Below, one piece after another: positions 52,909-64,000 of a stretch of DNA of 64,000 bases. Below the pieces are notes generated by a model. That model worked only from the letters and a program-made list of their open reading frames with translations. It made no database searches and was not told the origin of the DNA. The stretch is from assembly GCA_002077065.1 (NCBI GenBank), contig NAJO01000063.1:1-64000 (forward strand), given 5' to 3'. The number at the start of each line of letters is the position of its first letter. The first letter of the stretch is position 1. The stretch is from Cryoendolithus antarcticus. Its lineage: Eukaryota; Ascomycota; Dothideomycetes; Cladosporiales; Cladosporiaceae. A program made the translations under genes and the position numbers.

Positions 52909-55653
52909 TTCTTTGCAGGCATGGTGGTCGTGGTGGCGGAGGCGGGTTGGTAAGGACGAAGTGGGAGTCGAGTTGAGGGTGGTGTCTGTGAGTCCAAGCT
53001 CTTCCTCTCCAGTTGCTCTGCTCCCCAGCTATTCTTCATCGAGCGCCATACGTTCAAGCCCTTCCCCCTTGTTGCTCTCGCTCTTGTATCCTCTTTGATC
53101 CCATCATGCTCACCATGTCGTCACCGAGCTCTTCTTGGACTGCGCCACTCTTTTCCAGTATTGCCTGAAATGTATCTCGTATGTCCTGCTCTTACATCTT
53201 CATCTACATCCGTACACTTCAGTTCTACAATGTATCCCCTTCTCTTGCTGACCACCCCTGGACCTCCTCCCAGTGCTACCGTCGAAACAGTCGCCCTTCA
53301 ATTTGCCAGCAGGTGCACAGCTTCAGCAGCTTTGCAGACTCCGGTGCTTCGAAGCCGGCTCATCTCTCGCGAAAGCGCGAACGCTTGGAAGGGCAGATTA
53401 GTCTCGCTGTTAGAATATTGCGATCTGAATCTAGGTCCCAGCCTTCGGGTGTATCGGAAAGCCAATACTAGAAAGATTGGTCAGGGTCATGCACTCCGAA
53501 CTCTCGCCACTGCGCCTTGGATGGAAGAGCGGACTTGGTGTCGTGGTCATTCCAGGTCGCAGGTGCCGGCGGTCGTGGACGAAATAGGCCAGTAGGGCGT
53601 GAAGTGAACATGTCCGGCGTTCACAGATTTCACCATGGAAGGTCGCCAATTGCAGACCTGTCGGTCGCAGCCAGGACTTGGCCGATTAGCAGGGACGTCG
53701 CAGGTAGGCGTGGCTGCGGCGACATCAATTCATTGATGTTCCTGGTCCTCAATCCGGAGAGTGAAATGCCACACGTCCTGAAACAGAGCACAGTAAGGCG
53801 CGCTGGAGTCGCTTTCGGATTCACGTAGCGTCCGATCTTGAGAGTGCATCTAAGGAGCTTGATGCCCACTCGAATGTGCTTGCGGATATAAGAAATTCGC
53901 CGGGCGGAGGCTCTTTGGACAGCTTCCATAAGACGGCGGTGGCTGAAGGATTCGATGGCACTTGATGTTAGGTGAGCATACTGAAGAGGCTCGCAGCTGA
54001 ATCTTGTGATGTGAGTCGTTCAGCGTCTGGCGGCCGACAGAGCGGCCGCTATTTACAGCATGATAGTTGCGCTGTCCTGTCGCTCTTTGAGCAGATCGAT
54101 CCAAAAGCTCTTCGAAGGTCGCCTGCAGAACAGTCCTCGATTGAGGTGCCGATATAGCAGGAGCGGAGTTACGGGCATCGAGGCTCTCGTGGAAGGCAGG
54201 GTCTCCGGTGTTGAGATGGGAGTGGAGGCAGTGGGGATCAAAGACTGCCTGCTACCATATGTTGAAGCTGTTGGTGTCCGAGTGATGTGCGGCCTCTCCA
54301 CTGTAAGCACCTTCGGTGACGCGTTGCCACTTTCGTGAAATGGCTCTATAGCAGGCGCCCCCCTGTTGCTGGAGGCCATATCTATGGATCTGTCCTCTGC
54401 CTTGGTCGCTTGTCATCGAGGCGCTGCTACGCGACTGACAAAATCACGCGAGCCAGGAGTTCGTGTATGCCAGTCGCTTCGTGATCCTTGGACGTAGTTG
54501 GCGATTTAGCGTAGCGATGTTGATAGGCGTCTCGCGGACAGTGGCACGCGACCGAAACTCTTGACCAACCCGAGTTCCTGGGTAGTCGGGAGAAAACGAC
54601 GTTTTGATGTCGGTAATCTGAAGAGGGTGGCGGAAGAGATTGTGAGTGGGTGAACACGGCGCGGGACCGTCAGTATTGCGTTCTATATTTCTGCTGCTAC
54701 TATAGCTCTCAATTTTGTCGTGTTTTGCAGCCTGTAGGTGCGGGAGGTGTACATGCGGCTGGATCGCAGTTTCAACGCTGCAGCACAAGGTCTTGGTGAT
54801 CCGAAGACTCAATAGCGGAGGCGCTGCTCTCTAAGTCTCTTCTTCCTGGTGTCAGCTCTTCGCGAACGTCCTGCGCATTACAAATGCGGACGGTGCACAG
54901 ATATGGCAATTCCGTTGTGATTCTGAGGTGTCCAAGCTTGGTATCGAGCGCAGAATAGCTTTCTTTGAAGATGTGGTTTCGCGCACGAGGTCAACAGCCG
55001 GACTCGGCAGGAGCGACAAAGAAGTCGGACAACAGGGCGAATTGGGACTGCACCGGCGGAGGACCATAACACGAGCGAACTGGAGACGACTACAAAATGT
55101 TGAGAATACCGGATGTCTGTTAAAGATTCTTCTCAAGGTCCCGAACGGCGCTGTAAGGTCCACGAGGCGCAAAATGGCTCATTGGGCTCAATATGCTGTC
55201 AATGTCCGCCTGGAGGTCGCTCTGCCACCATCTGCAGCGGCGGCAACTCGTAGCTCCTGTGTCCTCGAGAAGACGCAACCTGACGGTGCCCTTAGCGTGA
55301 GTCGCAAAGCTCTCCAATAGATCGCAGCGCCGTCGTTTTTGCACCATCCAGTGTGAATCCATAAGAGAGCAGCTACTAAGTCCTCAGCAAGCGTGAGATT
55401 GCAGCGGCGGCGCGTTCGTACCTGTGCAGGACTATCACTCTCATGTCCACGCCCTCTGTTCCTGTCGGAATGATCATTATTAATACACTGCACTGTATGC
55501 CGACGTAGTACTCAGAGACCGTGGTCTTGGATAGCAAAGACTGCCTTCGTCTATCTCGCGGGCTTCGACTGCTGTATCTCCCTGCGCAGCTGCGAGTCTT
55601 CATCTTCTTTCTCCAAGCCTTCGCAGCAGCGACAGGCATGATAAACGATTATT
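52909..55653. other. Stretch without a supported gene
   Basis: Frames up to about 160 codons occur on both strands and overlap each other. None has splice support, a signal peptide or a recognised domain. Confidence 0.35.
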
Positions 55654-56224
55654 GACGGGGACTCCGTCGGCCGGCTGCAACGACCGTGCCAGATACCTTT
55701 CCGCGTATCTGGACAACCAGCTCCTGACTTCGCCCCCTATCTAAATATTGTTCTCAACAACTCGTCTCTCATAACAACGAGTATTCGCCTGTGTCGTTGA
55801 TGGTGTAAGGCAATCAGGCTGTGGGGCTATGGATTCCAACGGCAACATCTTCTCATACATTTTCAAGAGGAACAGGAAGGCTGAGTGAGATGAGCAGCTT
55901 GTTTACTCGTGCCAAGGCTCTCCTGCTCACGGGCCCTCGCTGACCCTCACCAAATCGTCTGAGTCGTCTGCTAAAAGCGTCCAGTAGGGTCTCGCAAGAC
56001 TCTCTTGCAGTAGAATCTCTTCTCCAAGCGCCTGCAACGGCAAGGCACACGATGAAAAGGTGTTGGCGGGGTCTCATCGACCGACCGACTGCACAGGAAT
56101 CACCCAAATGCAGCCGATGCGACCTCGACCCCTGTCTAAAAATTCATGCTCCGTTTTATACCCATCTCTCATAGCGATGAATATCCGCCTGTGTCGCTGA
56201 TGGTGTGAGGTGACCAGGCCTGCC
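55654..56224. repeat. Diverged direct repeat of about 160-175 bp, two copies
   Basis: Copies at about 55654-55827 and 56065-56224. The best conserved block is CCCCT(A/G)TCTAAA, then CTCATA-C-A-GA-TAT-CGCCTGTGTCG(T/C)TGATGGTGT(A/G)AGG. On the minus strand both encode related peptides: RRILVVMRDELLRTIFR, then TAG, and RRIFIAMRDGYKTEHEFLDR. One copy thus carries a TAG relative to the other. It may be a duplicated coding exon or part of an unrecognised element. Confidence 0.5.
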
Positions 56225-56890
56225 CGTCGTCGCCATGTGCCCTCATGTACGGAGATGTGGTTCTGATCGATTTGCGCTGGGCAGTGTTGCTTGAAGGGTA
56301 AGAGCTGGCAGGGATGGGAAGGTGGTTTTGTGCTTATGCCAAGGCGGGCTGGGGCGGGTGTGAGTAAGCAGTGATCTCGTTTGGTGAGCTGTGGTTGTGC
56401 CGAGGGACTGACGGGGCTCACTGATGTAGACTAGATCATGAGGTACTACCAAGAGTCGAGTACAGCGGAAGGAATGTGGAAGGCTTTAGGTGACTTTGAT
56501 GCGCCAGAGCAGCACTGGACTGTTGGCAATTCGAATTCGCAGCACGAGAAGCTGCGGTACGATCTCAGCATGACTCCAGCTCCAGTCCCCTCCAATACTC
56601 CTACTGCACAGCTCCAATCATCAAACTGTACAGCTGACGTTGCTCGCTCTATGCGCTCGCGTCTAGTAGTCCCAGGAGTCAAGCTTGCAGTACCCTCTCT
56701 TCCACCAGAAGCCTCCGCGCTCGACCTTTGCCTCGATCTGACTTCGCTCTCGTGTTATTGATGCTGCCCTGAACACTCGCGAATGATGTCCTCGAAGCTC
56801 GACGTCTGTGGGAAAGTGAGCTGCTGCCGCCGTTACCTCCCTCAGCCTCCTTAACGCCTGCAATCGCGAGAATCCAGACTTGAGAAGCTG
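56225..56890. other. Intergenic stretch
   Basis: No supported gene was found. Confidence 0.35.
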
Positions 56891-57976
56891 CTACTCCCAG
56901 TAGTCCAGTTCCACATGACCTCCAGCCCACTCGAATCTCTCCAGCATCTCCTCAGCCTCCGTCACTTCGTCGTCGTCGCTGTCCGTGTCGCTCTCGTCGC
57001 TGTCAATTTCCTCTTCTCCACCAGACTCTCCGTGATCTTGGTAGAATGCCTCGCGATCCTCCTTGGTGAAGCTCGGCACGACACTTTATGAACTTGCGTG
57101 TAGTGATGCACACGTCGTAGTCATCGTCGTTGTCGCTGTCCCAATCGAGCTTCTGGCCCTGCTCGATATCCATCGTTTGCATGAAGCGCTGAACGAGACT
57201 ATCTCAAGTGTGCCGTTCCTTCAGCAATCGTTCTTCCACGTTTGCATCCTCACCCATAGAGTCTGCCGTCTGTATGTTCTCGAGACTCTCGGTGGGATCA
57301 TGTTCAGTCTTCGTGCGATCACTGCTGGCGCAAGTGTGTGCTCGAAGCACGAGCCCTGCCTTCCTCCCATGCCGAGTGAAGTTCTCCAGTACATCGACGC
57401 GAACGTGATACTCTCGAACACGTGGTAGGCTGCGCAGTTTCTCCTCCAGCGCGTCTACAAAGCACCTACGAGCGCGGATTTGCCTTCCCAGCTCATTGAG
57501 TCCGGGAATTCTGCTGCTGTGGTGCAGAATCACCTCAACGACAGGCCCGGTAATCTTGGCAAGCATCGAGAAAGGCTCGCATACCGCGTCTAGGATCCAC
57601 TCGTCGATGTAGGACCTTGAATGTGCGCGCCATATCGGTGCCTCCCACGTCCACCTAGGCCAAACCTCGAGAGTCAGATTGATCTCCAAACGGATGTGTG
57701 CTTACTTGCGGAATGGAGACAAAGCGGGCTTGAACACCATCTTGTTGTCTTTCAGACTCCAGTCGGCTTTGTACCCAGCAATCCTACGCGGGCGAACCGC
57801 TCAGCGAACAACTGCGAGAAACCGGGGCCGGTAAGAACAAAGGCGAGATAGCTGAGCTCGATTTTCCCGTTGATGGACCTGATTGGATGATCCTTGATAC
57901 ATTGCTCCATGATCATCCCGAACAATTCGTTCGGGATGATGCCGCTGACTTGGGCTTGCGCGGCACTTGTCGCCAT
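56891..57976 (-). pseudogene. Decayed paralogue of the adjacent acidic-tail gene
   Basis: It starts MATSAAQAQVSGIIPNELFG and matches the gene at 58382-59321 in order: IIPNELFGMIMEQCIKDHPI, a frameshift near 57790, GYKADWSLKDNKMVFKP, an in-frame TAA at 57702-57704, LEINLTLEVWPRWTW (relative: LEVELEVEVLPCWTR), VRVDVLENFTRHGRKAGLV (relative: IRVDKLNNTVLHGEKFVIL), a TGA at 57204, and finally in another frame EDREAFYQDHGESGGEEEID with an Asp/Glu-rich tail to 56891. It carries at least four lesions. The N-terminal LPNEL-type opening hints at an F-box-like origin, which is unproven. Confidence 0.5.
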
Positions 57977-58381
57977 GGCGGTGCGGCTGATCGGACAGAC
58001 GCTGAAACGAAATGTGACCGTAGCGACCGCATGCTTCTACGTGGTTGTGTCCTACCAAAGCACGATATGATCGCATAGTGTCCTGTTACAGACTGTAGAT
58101 AACCTGTGATCATGTGGGAAGTTGTGGTGGCGGAGGGACGACGGGGAAGTTATCAACGTGAATCGATGCTGTATTTACGAAATGGGAAGGCACGCATCGG
58201 AGCAGGAGTGACGGTACTCGGATGGGAACTGCATACACCAACTACAACGACGCTGTAGGCCTGGGCATTCGTAGCTTAATTAGACAGCTTCTATCTTGTG
58301 CTGCCAGTACCATGCTGATCTGGCAGTCGGAGACGCAATCGTAAACTCACCCGGTACCATGTTGACTGCTCGAGCATCTTC

Positions 58382-59321
58382 TCAAGTGCGCAGAGAGGGA
58401 CGAACACTGTCCCTCTGCATCACGTCGGTCTCATGCATCATGTCATCCTCCTTTTCAGAGTCTTCGTCATCCTCCATCACCTCATATTCCTCTACCTCTT
58501 CGTCAGACTCCTCATCCTCGGTCGGCGGGTCGATATCGGCGCGCTCGTCGGCGGACATGTGAGCCCACATCTCGTCTGTCCCTGGAGTTTGCGGATGTCA
58601 TCGGCCAGTTGTCGCCGAGGTCAGACTGATGGTCTTCATCTTCATCCTCGCCGTCAAGGATTCCAGCGCGACGCATGAAATCATCTCGATCGGCATGGGT
58701 ACTGCGCTAGGTGGGCTCGTATAGTATGACGAATTTCTCGCCATGCAGTACCGTGTTGTTGAGTTTGTCGACGCGAATGCAGTGGGCCTGGAGGAGTGGC
58801 AGATTCTGGATTGCTTGCATCATGGCGTTGGCGACATCCTCACGAGCCGCGTCGCGAGCGAGAAGGCCCAACCCGTACCCCTTGGCGTCCGGGACCAGTC
58901 TGATGTCGACGACTAGCTGCTCGACATTGCGGAAGAATCGCAATGGCCTGGTAATCACATCCAACCACATCTGGCTGTACAGCATCTCCGGCTCCGTGCA
59001 GTAGTTGCCGTCAACACGCGTCCAACATGGGAGAACCTCGACTTCCAGTTCAACCTCGAGAACAATGTTCTCCTTGGTACGAATGAGTCGTAGCGGTATC
59101 GATCGCTTCAGCTTCGAGCCGCGAACACGCCAGTCGGCAACGTGGGTGTAGAAAGCATGGTTGCCGAGTGCGCGCTCGAGGGCGGCGTGGTGGCGCTTAT
59201 CGGCGATGTTGAGACCACTATACTCGTCGCCGAGTCTGCCGTTGACGACGCGGACGCTCTGCCCTTTGATGAGATCCGTGAACGTCTGGTCATGAAGATC
59301 GTTGGGAAGTTCGGCCGCCAT
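58382..59321 (-). pseudogene. Acidic-tail paralogue: intact 204-codon head, TAG, then acidic tail
   Basis: The head frame (59321-58707) is a complete 204-residue ORF: MAAELPNDLHDQTFTDLIKG, LEVELEVEVLPCWTRVDGN, FFRNVEQLVVDIRLVPDAKG and IRVDKLNNTVLHGEKFVIL, ending YEPT. A TAG at 58707-58709 follows, and the same frame continues RSTHADRDDFMRRAGILDGE then an Asp/Glu run, homologous to the tail of the decayed copy at 56891. The highly acidic end (TEDEESDEEVEEYEVMEDDE) lies in a second frame to 58382. The head may still be a functional truncated protein. The TAG could derive from CAG. Function unknown. Confidence 0.5.
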
Positions 59322-61776
59322 GAGGTTGAAATATGCTCTGTCTTGGAGATGTTGAGAAGTGGTGTGTGTACAGCACGCGTCGATGCAGTGTTGTTCCGTT
59401 TAATGGTCAAGTGACGTGATAGTCCTTCTGGAATTGCAGGTAGTGTGGTCGTATATTGGAAGTCGAGGATTAAGAAAAGTGGAAAAGTCGCGCATCACAT
59501 AAGCCGGAGGTGAACTTATATGTTCACCAATAATGGAAGGCGCGTCACCGAGGCGGGTCTGGGCGTAAGGTCCCACATCGGCAACTACTTCACTATCATG
59601 GGAAACTGTCTCTCAGGATGTGCACTACGTCCATCAACGTGGGCATATACCCGTTCATTTCTTTGCGCCGTTGATCGTGGGAACAAAGCCCGCTGTTGCC
59701 TGCAAATGTCAGACATCTCCCCGAGCTTCTGACGCTGTGGCTACTGAATGGTTTCATGTCCCAAGCGGTAGGCCCACGTCGGTCATTCTCCATGTCTCTC
59801 GTCTAGCAAATGGTCATAGGCTTCGCGCTAAGTCTACAGCGGTCCTTTGGTGGCTATCTTTGATTTCTTCTGTTCACGGCTATAATCAGAGCATCTCGAG
59901 ACCGTCCGCCTTTAAAAACCTCACAGCCTCTTCCGTTTCAGTGCTCTGATGTTCCCACAGTAGCCATCATGCACTCATTCGTATGGTGCTGCTGAGGCTG
60001 CAGAACTACCGGCGACATGTGGCTGCACCATAACATCTCAGACAGGAACACGGGCGGTGAAAAGCTCTCAGTACCAGCCGCGAATGGGTGGAGGTGATCG
60101 TGGTTAAGGAGATAGTCGGCGTAGCTGAAGTGCGTGCTCGAGAGAACCACGACGACTGCGCAACCTCGCTCGTTGAGATGCTGCGGTACGCCGCTCAAAG
60201 AAAACCCGTTCAAGCCAAGTGGGTAGAGTAGAGTAAGCTATCGCGTTTCTCTACCCAATCTAGGCCACTTCGTGGAGAGCACTACGAGGCCCACAGAAGC
60301 AGCACAAGCAGTATGGTCAAGCCATGGAAAGCTTGGTGGTGTTGTCCTCACATCGGCCACTACCAGTCTACTTTCGGGTGTGGTTGAGTTGTGTCACCAC
60401 CGCTGTGTGTGAACGCTCGGCTTCTTGTTCTTGAACACCAGTCGAAGCTCATGGCGGGCTTCAGCGTTGACCAACGATTATTCGCACGCTGTAAGTTGTG
60501 TTGATAGGAAGATCGACTGCGATGCAGCGTCGAAATCTTTACGCTCTACGATTGACCTTCTGCTCGCCTGATCAATTTGCCTAGCATGCTGTGCAAGCTT
60601 CGGCGCTAAATCCAACTGGGTCCGAGTCTGGTGAAGCAGGACTTCGGCGGTGGGAGCGAATATCGGAGGTGTGACAAAATTACATCGGTAGACTTGACCA
60701 GAGACTGGCCATCGTCTTGAACTGAGAATCGTCTGCGCTGTTCATGGCGGACTGAGCAGCCGCCTTTTTGGGGTTCCCGGAAATGTGTGCTCTCGTAGCG
60801 GGAGCAGCAGTCGTCAAATGCCTTCACGCTCGGCATCGATCAAGAGCGTCGAAGTGCTTTAGCGACCATCCGCCAGGGCAAAGTGGCATAGCTGGCTGAA
60901 TGCTATCGCCTTGGCATTATGGTATAGGCCAAGGAACGCTTGATTTATTCTCGACTCGTACTTTCGAAGCTATCGTTGGCCGGTCTCTTGGCCGGTCGAG
61001 TCTCGAAAAGATATTTCCGCCACTAGCTGTTTTGGGTCGTATTGTGCAGGTAGTCCCGAGTCACGTCCACGGTGTCGATCGCTCCTCTCGGCGGGAAGGA
61101 CTTTCGCTATCCGAGTCTTGTCTTGCTGATAACCGTCGATTGATCTCTCGGGGGCGGGAGCTCGAAGTTGTGCAGACCACGATACAGATCATGAAGCTTT
61201 GGAGGCTACGAAGGAGTTGTACACGCCCTATTACAGGCCCTGCTCAGCTATGTGATATGTACGAACGGTTCTGGTCGCGGCGATCTTCCTGTCGATACAA
61301 AACAATGGCGCATGTCCTTCTAGCATGAAGGCGGCTGTATCGGCCTTCATCTCCAACCTCGTCGCCCTCTCCGTCACTGTGCGTGCCTTGTTGCCTCAGA
61401 CAATATCGCATTCGCCTGAGGCTCCTCGCTTAGGACCACAGTCGAGTCCCACTAGCGTCTTGGCTGTTCCGCCGGAAGCATAAATATCCTATCCTTCTTC
61501 CACTTCTTCCACGTTCTTTCCCTTCTTTACAATAACGACAAACATCACTTTTCTTTGCCAGCATGGCTGGCACTCCGCCTTCTCGGTGCGTGAAAAATTC
61601 CTCCCCCCTTTGGTGTGCTAATGCTGTGCTGTGTGTTGCTGTCTGCAACACATTGCTCAATTTGTCTTTCAAAGGCAACTCTGGTCGTCATCGGCTGATG
61701 GCTGCAACTCTCCGAGTTGCCTGGTGTGGCATCGCCCGGTCCAATGCCAGGTCAGAGGCTGCCTATAATGCTCATC
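59322..61776. other. Stretch without a supported gene
   Basis: Possible pieces only: a minus frame at 60606-60836 (FDDCCSRYESTHFREPQKGG), a plus frame at 60900-61328, and a plus start at 61563 (MAGTPPSR) with a well-formed leader (TTTACAATAACGAC before it) and a possible GTGCGT intron. None could be completed. Confidence 0.35.
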
Positions 61777-62311
61777 TCACATGTTGATGCTACAAGGCCT
61801 CCCACCATTTTTCATCAGTGCACTGCCTTCGCGGCAGTGCTTGGAGAAGAAATGAGATTTTGCATTGACTACTTCTTCAGCAGTCGATGACGACGCGTCG
61901 ATGGCCTCACTTGTCCCACGCGAAGACCCAAGGCCATGAGCACAATAATGTATGAAGCCACTCCCTTGATGGCTCTCGTCCACGTCGAGGTTAGTACCCA
62001 TCGAGAAGCTGTGGTGTGTACTGTGCAGACATTGATAGGAATCGCAGAACCAGCAAGCCACACTTACCATTACCCACGCCTCGACCGCAAACACGAGCGA
62101 TCTCTTCCGCGCGTCGTTGGAGCAGCCAATGTATCACGCCGTAATGCTCTGCCCCGAGGTCGCTATTCCGCTGTCCAACTACAAGATCAAGCCCCCAATT
62201 GACGAGCAGTGATACATGATTGGGGGGATGGAGGGCGTTCAGGAGACGAGAAAGAAGATAAGTCTGCCCAGGCAGTCCATGATGGAAGTCACATGGGATA
62301 GGCAGAGGCAT
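61777..62311 (-). CDS. Possible two-exon protein, 143 residues
   Basis: Exons 62311-62068 and 61964-61777 with a 103-nt intron having donor GTAAGT, a perfect TACTAAC and acceptor CATCAAG. The first exon reads MPLPIPCDFHHGLPGQTYLL, VSLLVNWGLDLVVGQRNSDL and VIHWLLQRRAEEIARVCGRG. The second is SGFIHYCAHGLGSSRGTSEA, VVNAKSHFFSKHCREGSAL and ends CSINM. An alternative acceptor (GACGAG) gives a short tail instead. The product is not recognised. The excellent donor and branch make a transcript on this strand likely even if the CDS is wrong. Confidence 0.35.
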
Positions 62312-62537
62312 GGTGTGTTATGGACAGGAAGCGAGCGATTTCCGAGATCTGCGAAGCCATTGAGCTAGGTCCAATAGTGGCTTCCCTACCTCAGATGTCT
62401 CTGTACTTGCCGAGCTGCGCCAATACACTCATATTGTGATTACTTTTACTGTCCTCCTCTCACACTACTGGACAAGTCTCCCAAGCTCATATCAACGAAG
62501 CCAGTTCAAGATTACAATCACATATACTATCACGGAG

Positions 62538-62979
62538 ATGATGTCGGCAGAAGATTGTGCTGCTACTATGGCGATGGCCCGGCAAGCTGATGCCATGAAC
62601 AAGTGAGTCTTGCTCCCTCAATGATACCCTTCTGAGGCTTCGTTAAGTACTGACGCAACGCATCAGAGCCGAAGAAGCTGAGCTGGTGGCGAGAGAGCGT
62701 CGGGTGATGGACGGTGAAAATGAGCTTGGAAAAGCTCAAATGGACGTTGTGGTGATGCGGGCAGAGGAGGAGAAGCGGCTAATGGACTAGGAGACGAAGA
62801 TTCGGGGTGAAGAGGAGTGAAAGAGGAAGCTGAAGGAGGCGAAGGAAAACGTGGTGAGGGTTAAGGAAGAGGGGGCGAAGCGGGTGAAGACGGCGCGGGA
62901 GGCGAGGAGGGAGAGGGAAGCGCTGGCGAAGAGGGCGAAGCTGTTGAAGAATTTTGTTGGGCTGAACTTGGGGCAGTAA
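62538..62979 (+). pseudogene. Coiled-coil protein gene with two in-frame stops
   Basis: Exons 62538-62602 and 62667-62979, with a 64-nt intron (donor GTGAGT, branch TACTGAC, acceptor CATCAG). The spliced frame has 125 codons: MMSAEDCAATMAMARQADAM, AEEAELVARERRVMDGENEL, VVMRAEEEKRLMD, TAG at 62788-62790, ETKIRGEEE, TGA at 62818-62820, then KRKLKEAKENVVRVKEEGAK and LLKNFVGLNLGQ before TAA. It is Glu/Lys/Arg-rich with heptad spacing throughout, so the frame is clearly the right one despite the stops. Both stops are reachable from CAG and CGA by C-to-T. No family assigned beyond coiled coil. Confidence 0.55.
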
Positions 62980-64000
62980 GTGGGTGAGGACCGGGGCCGG
63001 GGAGTCTGACCCTACAACAGCGCAGCAATGCGACCTGACTTCGTCGACGTCACCATGACATGATCCTCTTCGCTATATCGCCTCAGTGCTAAGTCATGAT
63101 CAAGTGTCGTCGTAGTTGCCGGGCTTACTGCCTTGGCCACTAAGTCAACACAACGCGCGTCTCCCCACCATCATTTCTTCCTCGCCCTCACTATTGTTCA
63201 TCAAATTACCAATACATCATCATCATACTCCCTTGAAAGAACATGTTCATCACCATAGCGGCCATCAGACTTACGACGCGGCTCGATATGAGGGAGACCC
63301 TTTTGCTGGGATCCGGAGTAAGTCAGTCAACACTCTCTGCGAGAGATTCCGCCGCTCTGATGACACAAATGTTTTATTCCATGACGAGCAATGACTGCGT
63401 CCTTCACCGGCCAGTCAGATGATTTACCAAATATTCTTCTCTGTCTGAATAACGACCGCTTTCCTTGACGCTGATGGAAGCCGATTGGAACGAACCAAGC
63501 TGAGAAAAACGTTCAATCGTAGATACACTCGCCTTCGATCCTCAGCACTGCAGCTACCAGCTCGCCCCTCCGCAGATACATCGCCGTCAGGTTTAGAACC
63601 TGACGCACAGCTTTGATTGAGTCCACTTGGTCGGGCGGCGCACCGCACACTCAATTTCAACGTTCAACACCACGCAGCAGAACCATTTGAAGCGCACCGA
63701 TGGTGCCGTAGAAGTAGAGCATGTGATTTGCGGTGAGTAATCATCGCAACCCACAATCCCGTTGCATGATGATACGATTGCCCTGGGAGTGCTTTAGATC
63801 CTCCTCCCGCTGAGAGCGTGGGTATTAGCCTTCCTCCGAGATGAGCGAGAAGCTGATTCTGACTGGGACAATGCTTGACGAGACTGTTGAGATCGCTTAC
63901 ATGGAGACACGCTGATCGGATCTGTAGATGAAGCGGAGCTCTGCGCTTGAAACCGCAGCCTTGGAAGTCTCAAGTTATTCTGTAAGTGCACCACACTTGC
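62980..64000. other. Right edge, no gene supported
   Basis: A plus-strand start at 63244 (MFITIAAIRLTTRLDMRETL) runs into a GTAAGT donor at about 63319 but no following exon was found. Minus frames at 63424-63660 and 63794-63994 look partly coding (RRRVYLRLNVFLSLVRSN) and may belong to a gene that continues beyond the window. Confidence 0.3.

Noticed and set aside
1..64000. CRISPR array, rRNA genes or bacterial operons
   Set aside because: No regularly spaced palindromic repeats, no rRNA sequence, and the gene structure is eukaryotic throughout.

Overview
This is a filamentous ascomycete (Pezizomycotina) nuclear DNA window. The evidence is short introns of roughly 48-85 nt with GTAAGT/GTGAGT-like donors and CTGAC/CTAAC branch points, dispersed monocistronic genes on both strands, pyrimidine-rich leaders before start codons, a COP9 signalosome subunit 1 gene, an Slx9 ribosome-biogenesis gene, and a lineage-expanded F-box-like family carrying a TQPPVTE motif. 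The family mix looks most like Dothideomycetes, but that placement is inference.

Layout. (1) 0-5.4 kb, minus strand: four neighbouring genes for small or modular secreted proteins. The first is an exon-repeat gene whose phase-0 exons each end in a copy of FITIDGKEVSLE, and it runs off the left edge. The second carries two copies of a glycine-rich hydrophobic module ending in LLDKR/KD followed by a cysteine-containing region. The third has one related module (LIDHRD). The fourth is a short signal-peptide protein. Dibasic sites and shared modules suggest secreted, Kex2-processed precursors. (2) 6.1-11.1 kb: csn1 (COP9) and a cysteine-rich single-pass membrane protein. (3) 11.9-24.5 kb: a frameshifted F-box gene, several orphan genes, slx9, an LEA-like protein and a large unknown protein with a newly modelled first exon. 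(4) 23.8-27.9 kb: a small F-box-like family with one intact and two broken copies. (5) 29.6-35.6 kb: a minus-strand tandem array of TQPPVTE F-box genes, one intact and three broken. (6) 35.9-41 kb: split genes on the plus strand whose reading frames stay consistent across canonical introns but contain isolated in-frame stops. (7) 42.3-46.9 kb: a Cys-motif protein and small orphan genes. (8) 48-56 kb: gene-poor, with three short repeat families, one carrying splice-like motifs on both strands. (9) 56.9-59.3 kb: two tandem paralogues with acidic tails, both interrupted. (10) 61.5-64 kb: a low-confidence split gene and a coiled-coil pseudogene with two nonsense codons.

A recurring theme is duplication followed by inactivation. 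Most in-frame stops seen here could arise from CAG, CAA or CGA by a single C-to-T change, as repeat-induced point mutation would produce. The best candidate for an undescribed system is the left-edge cluster of modular secreted precursors. The array of split, stop-containing genes at 35.9-40.2 kb is the second. All splice models were read by eye and need transcript evidence.
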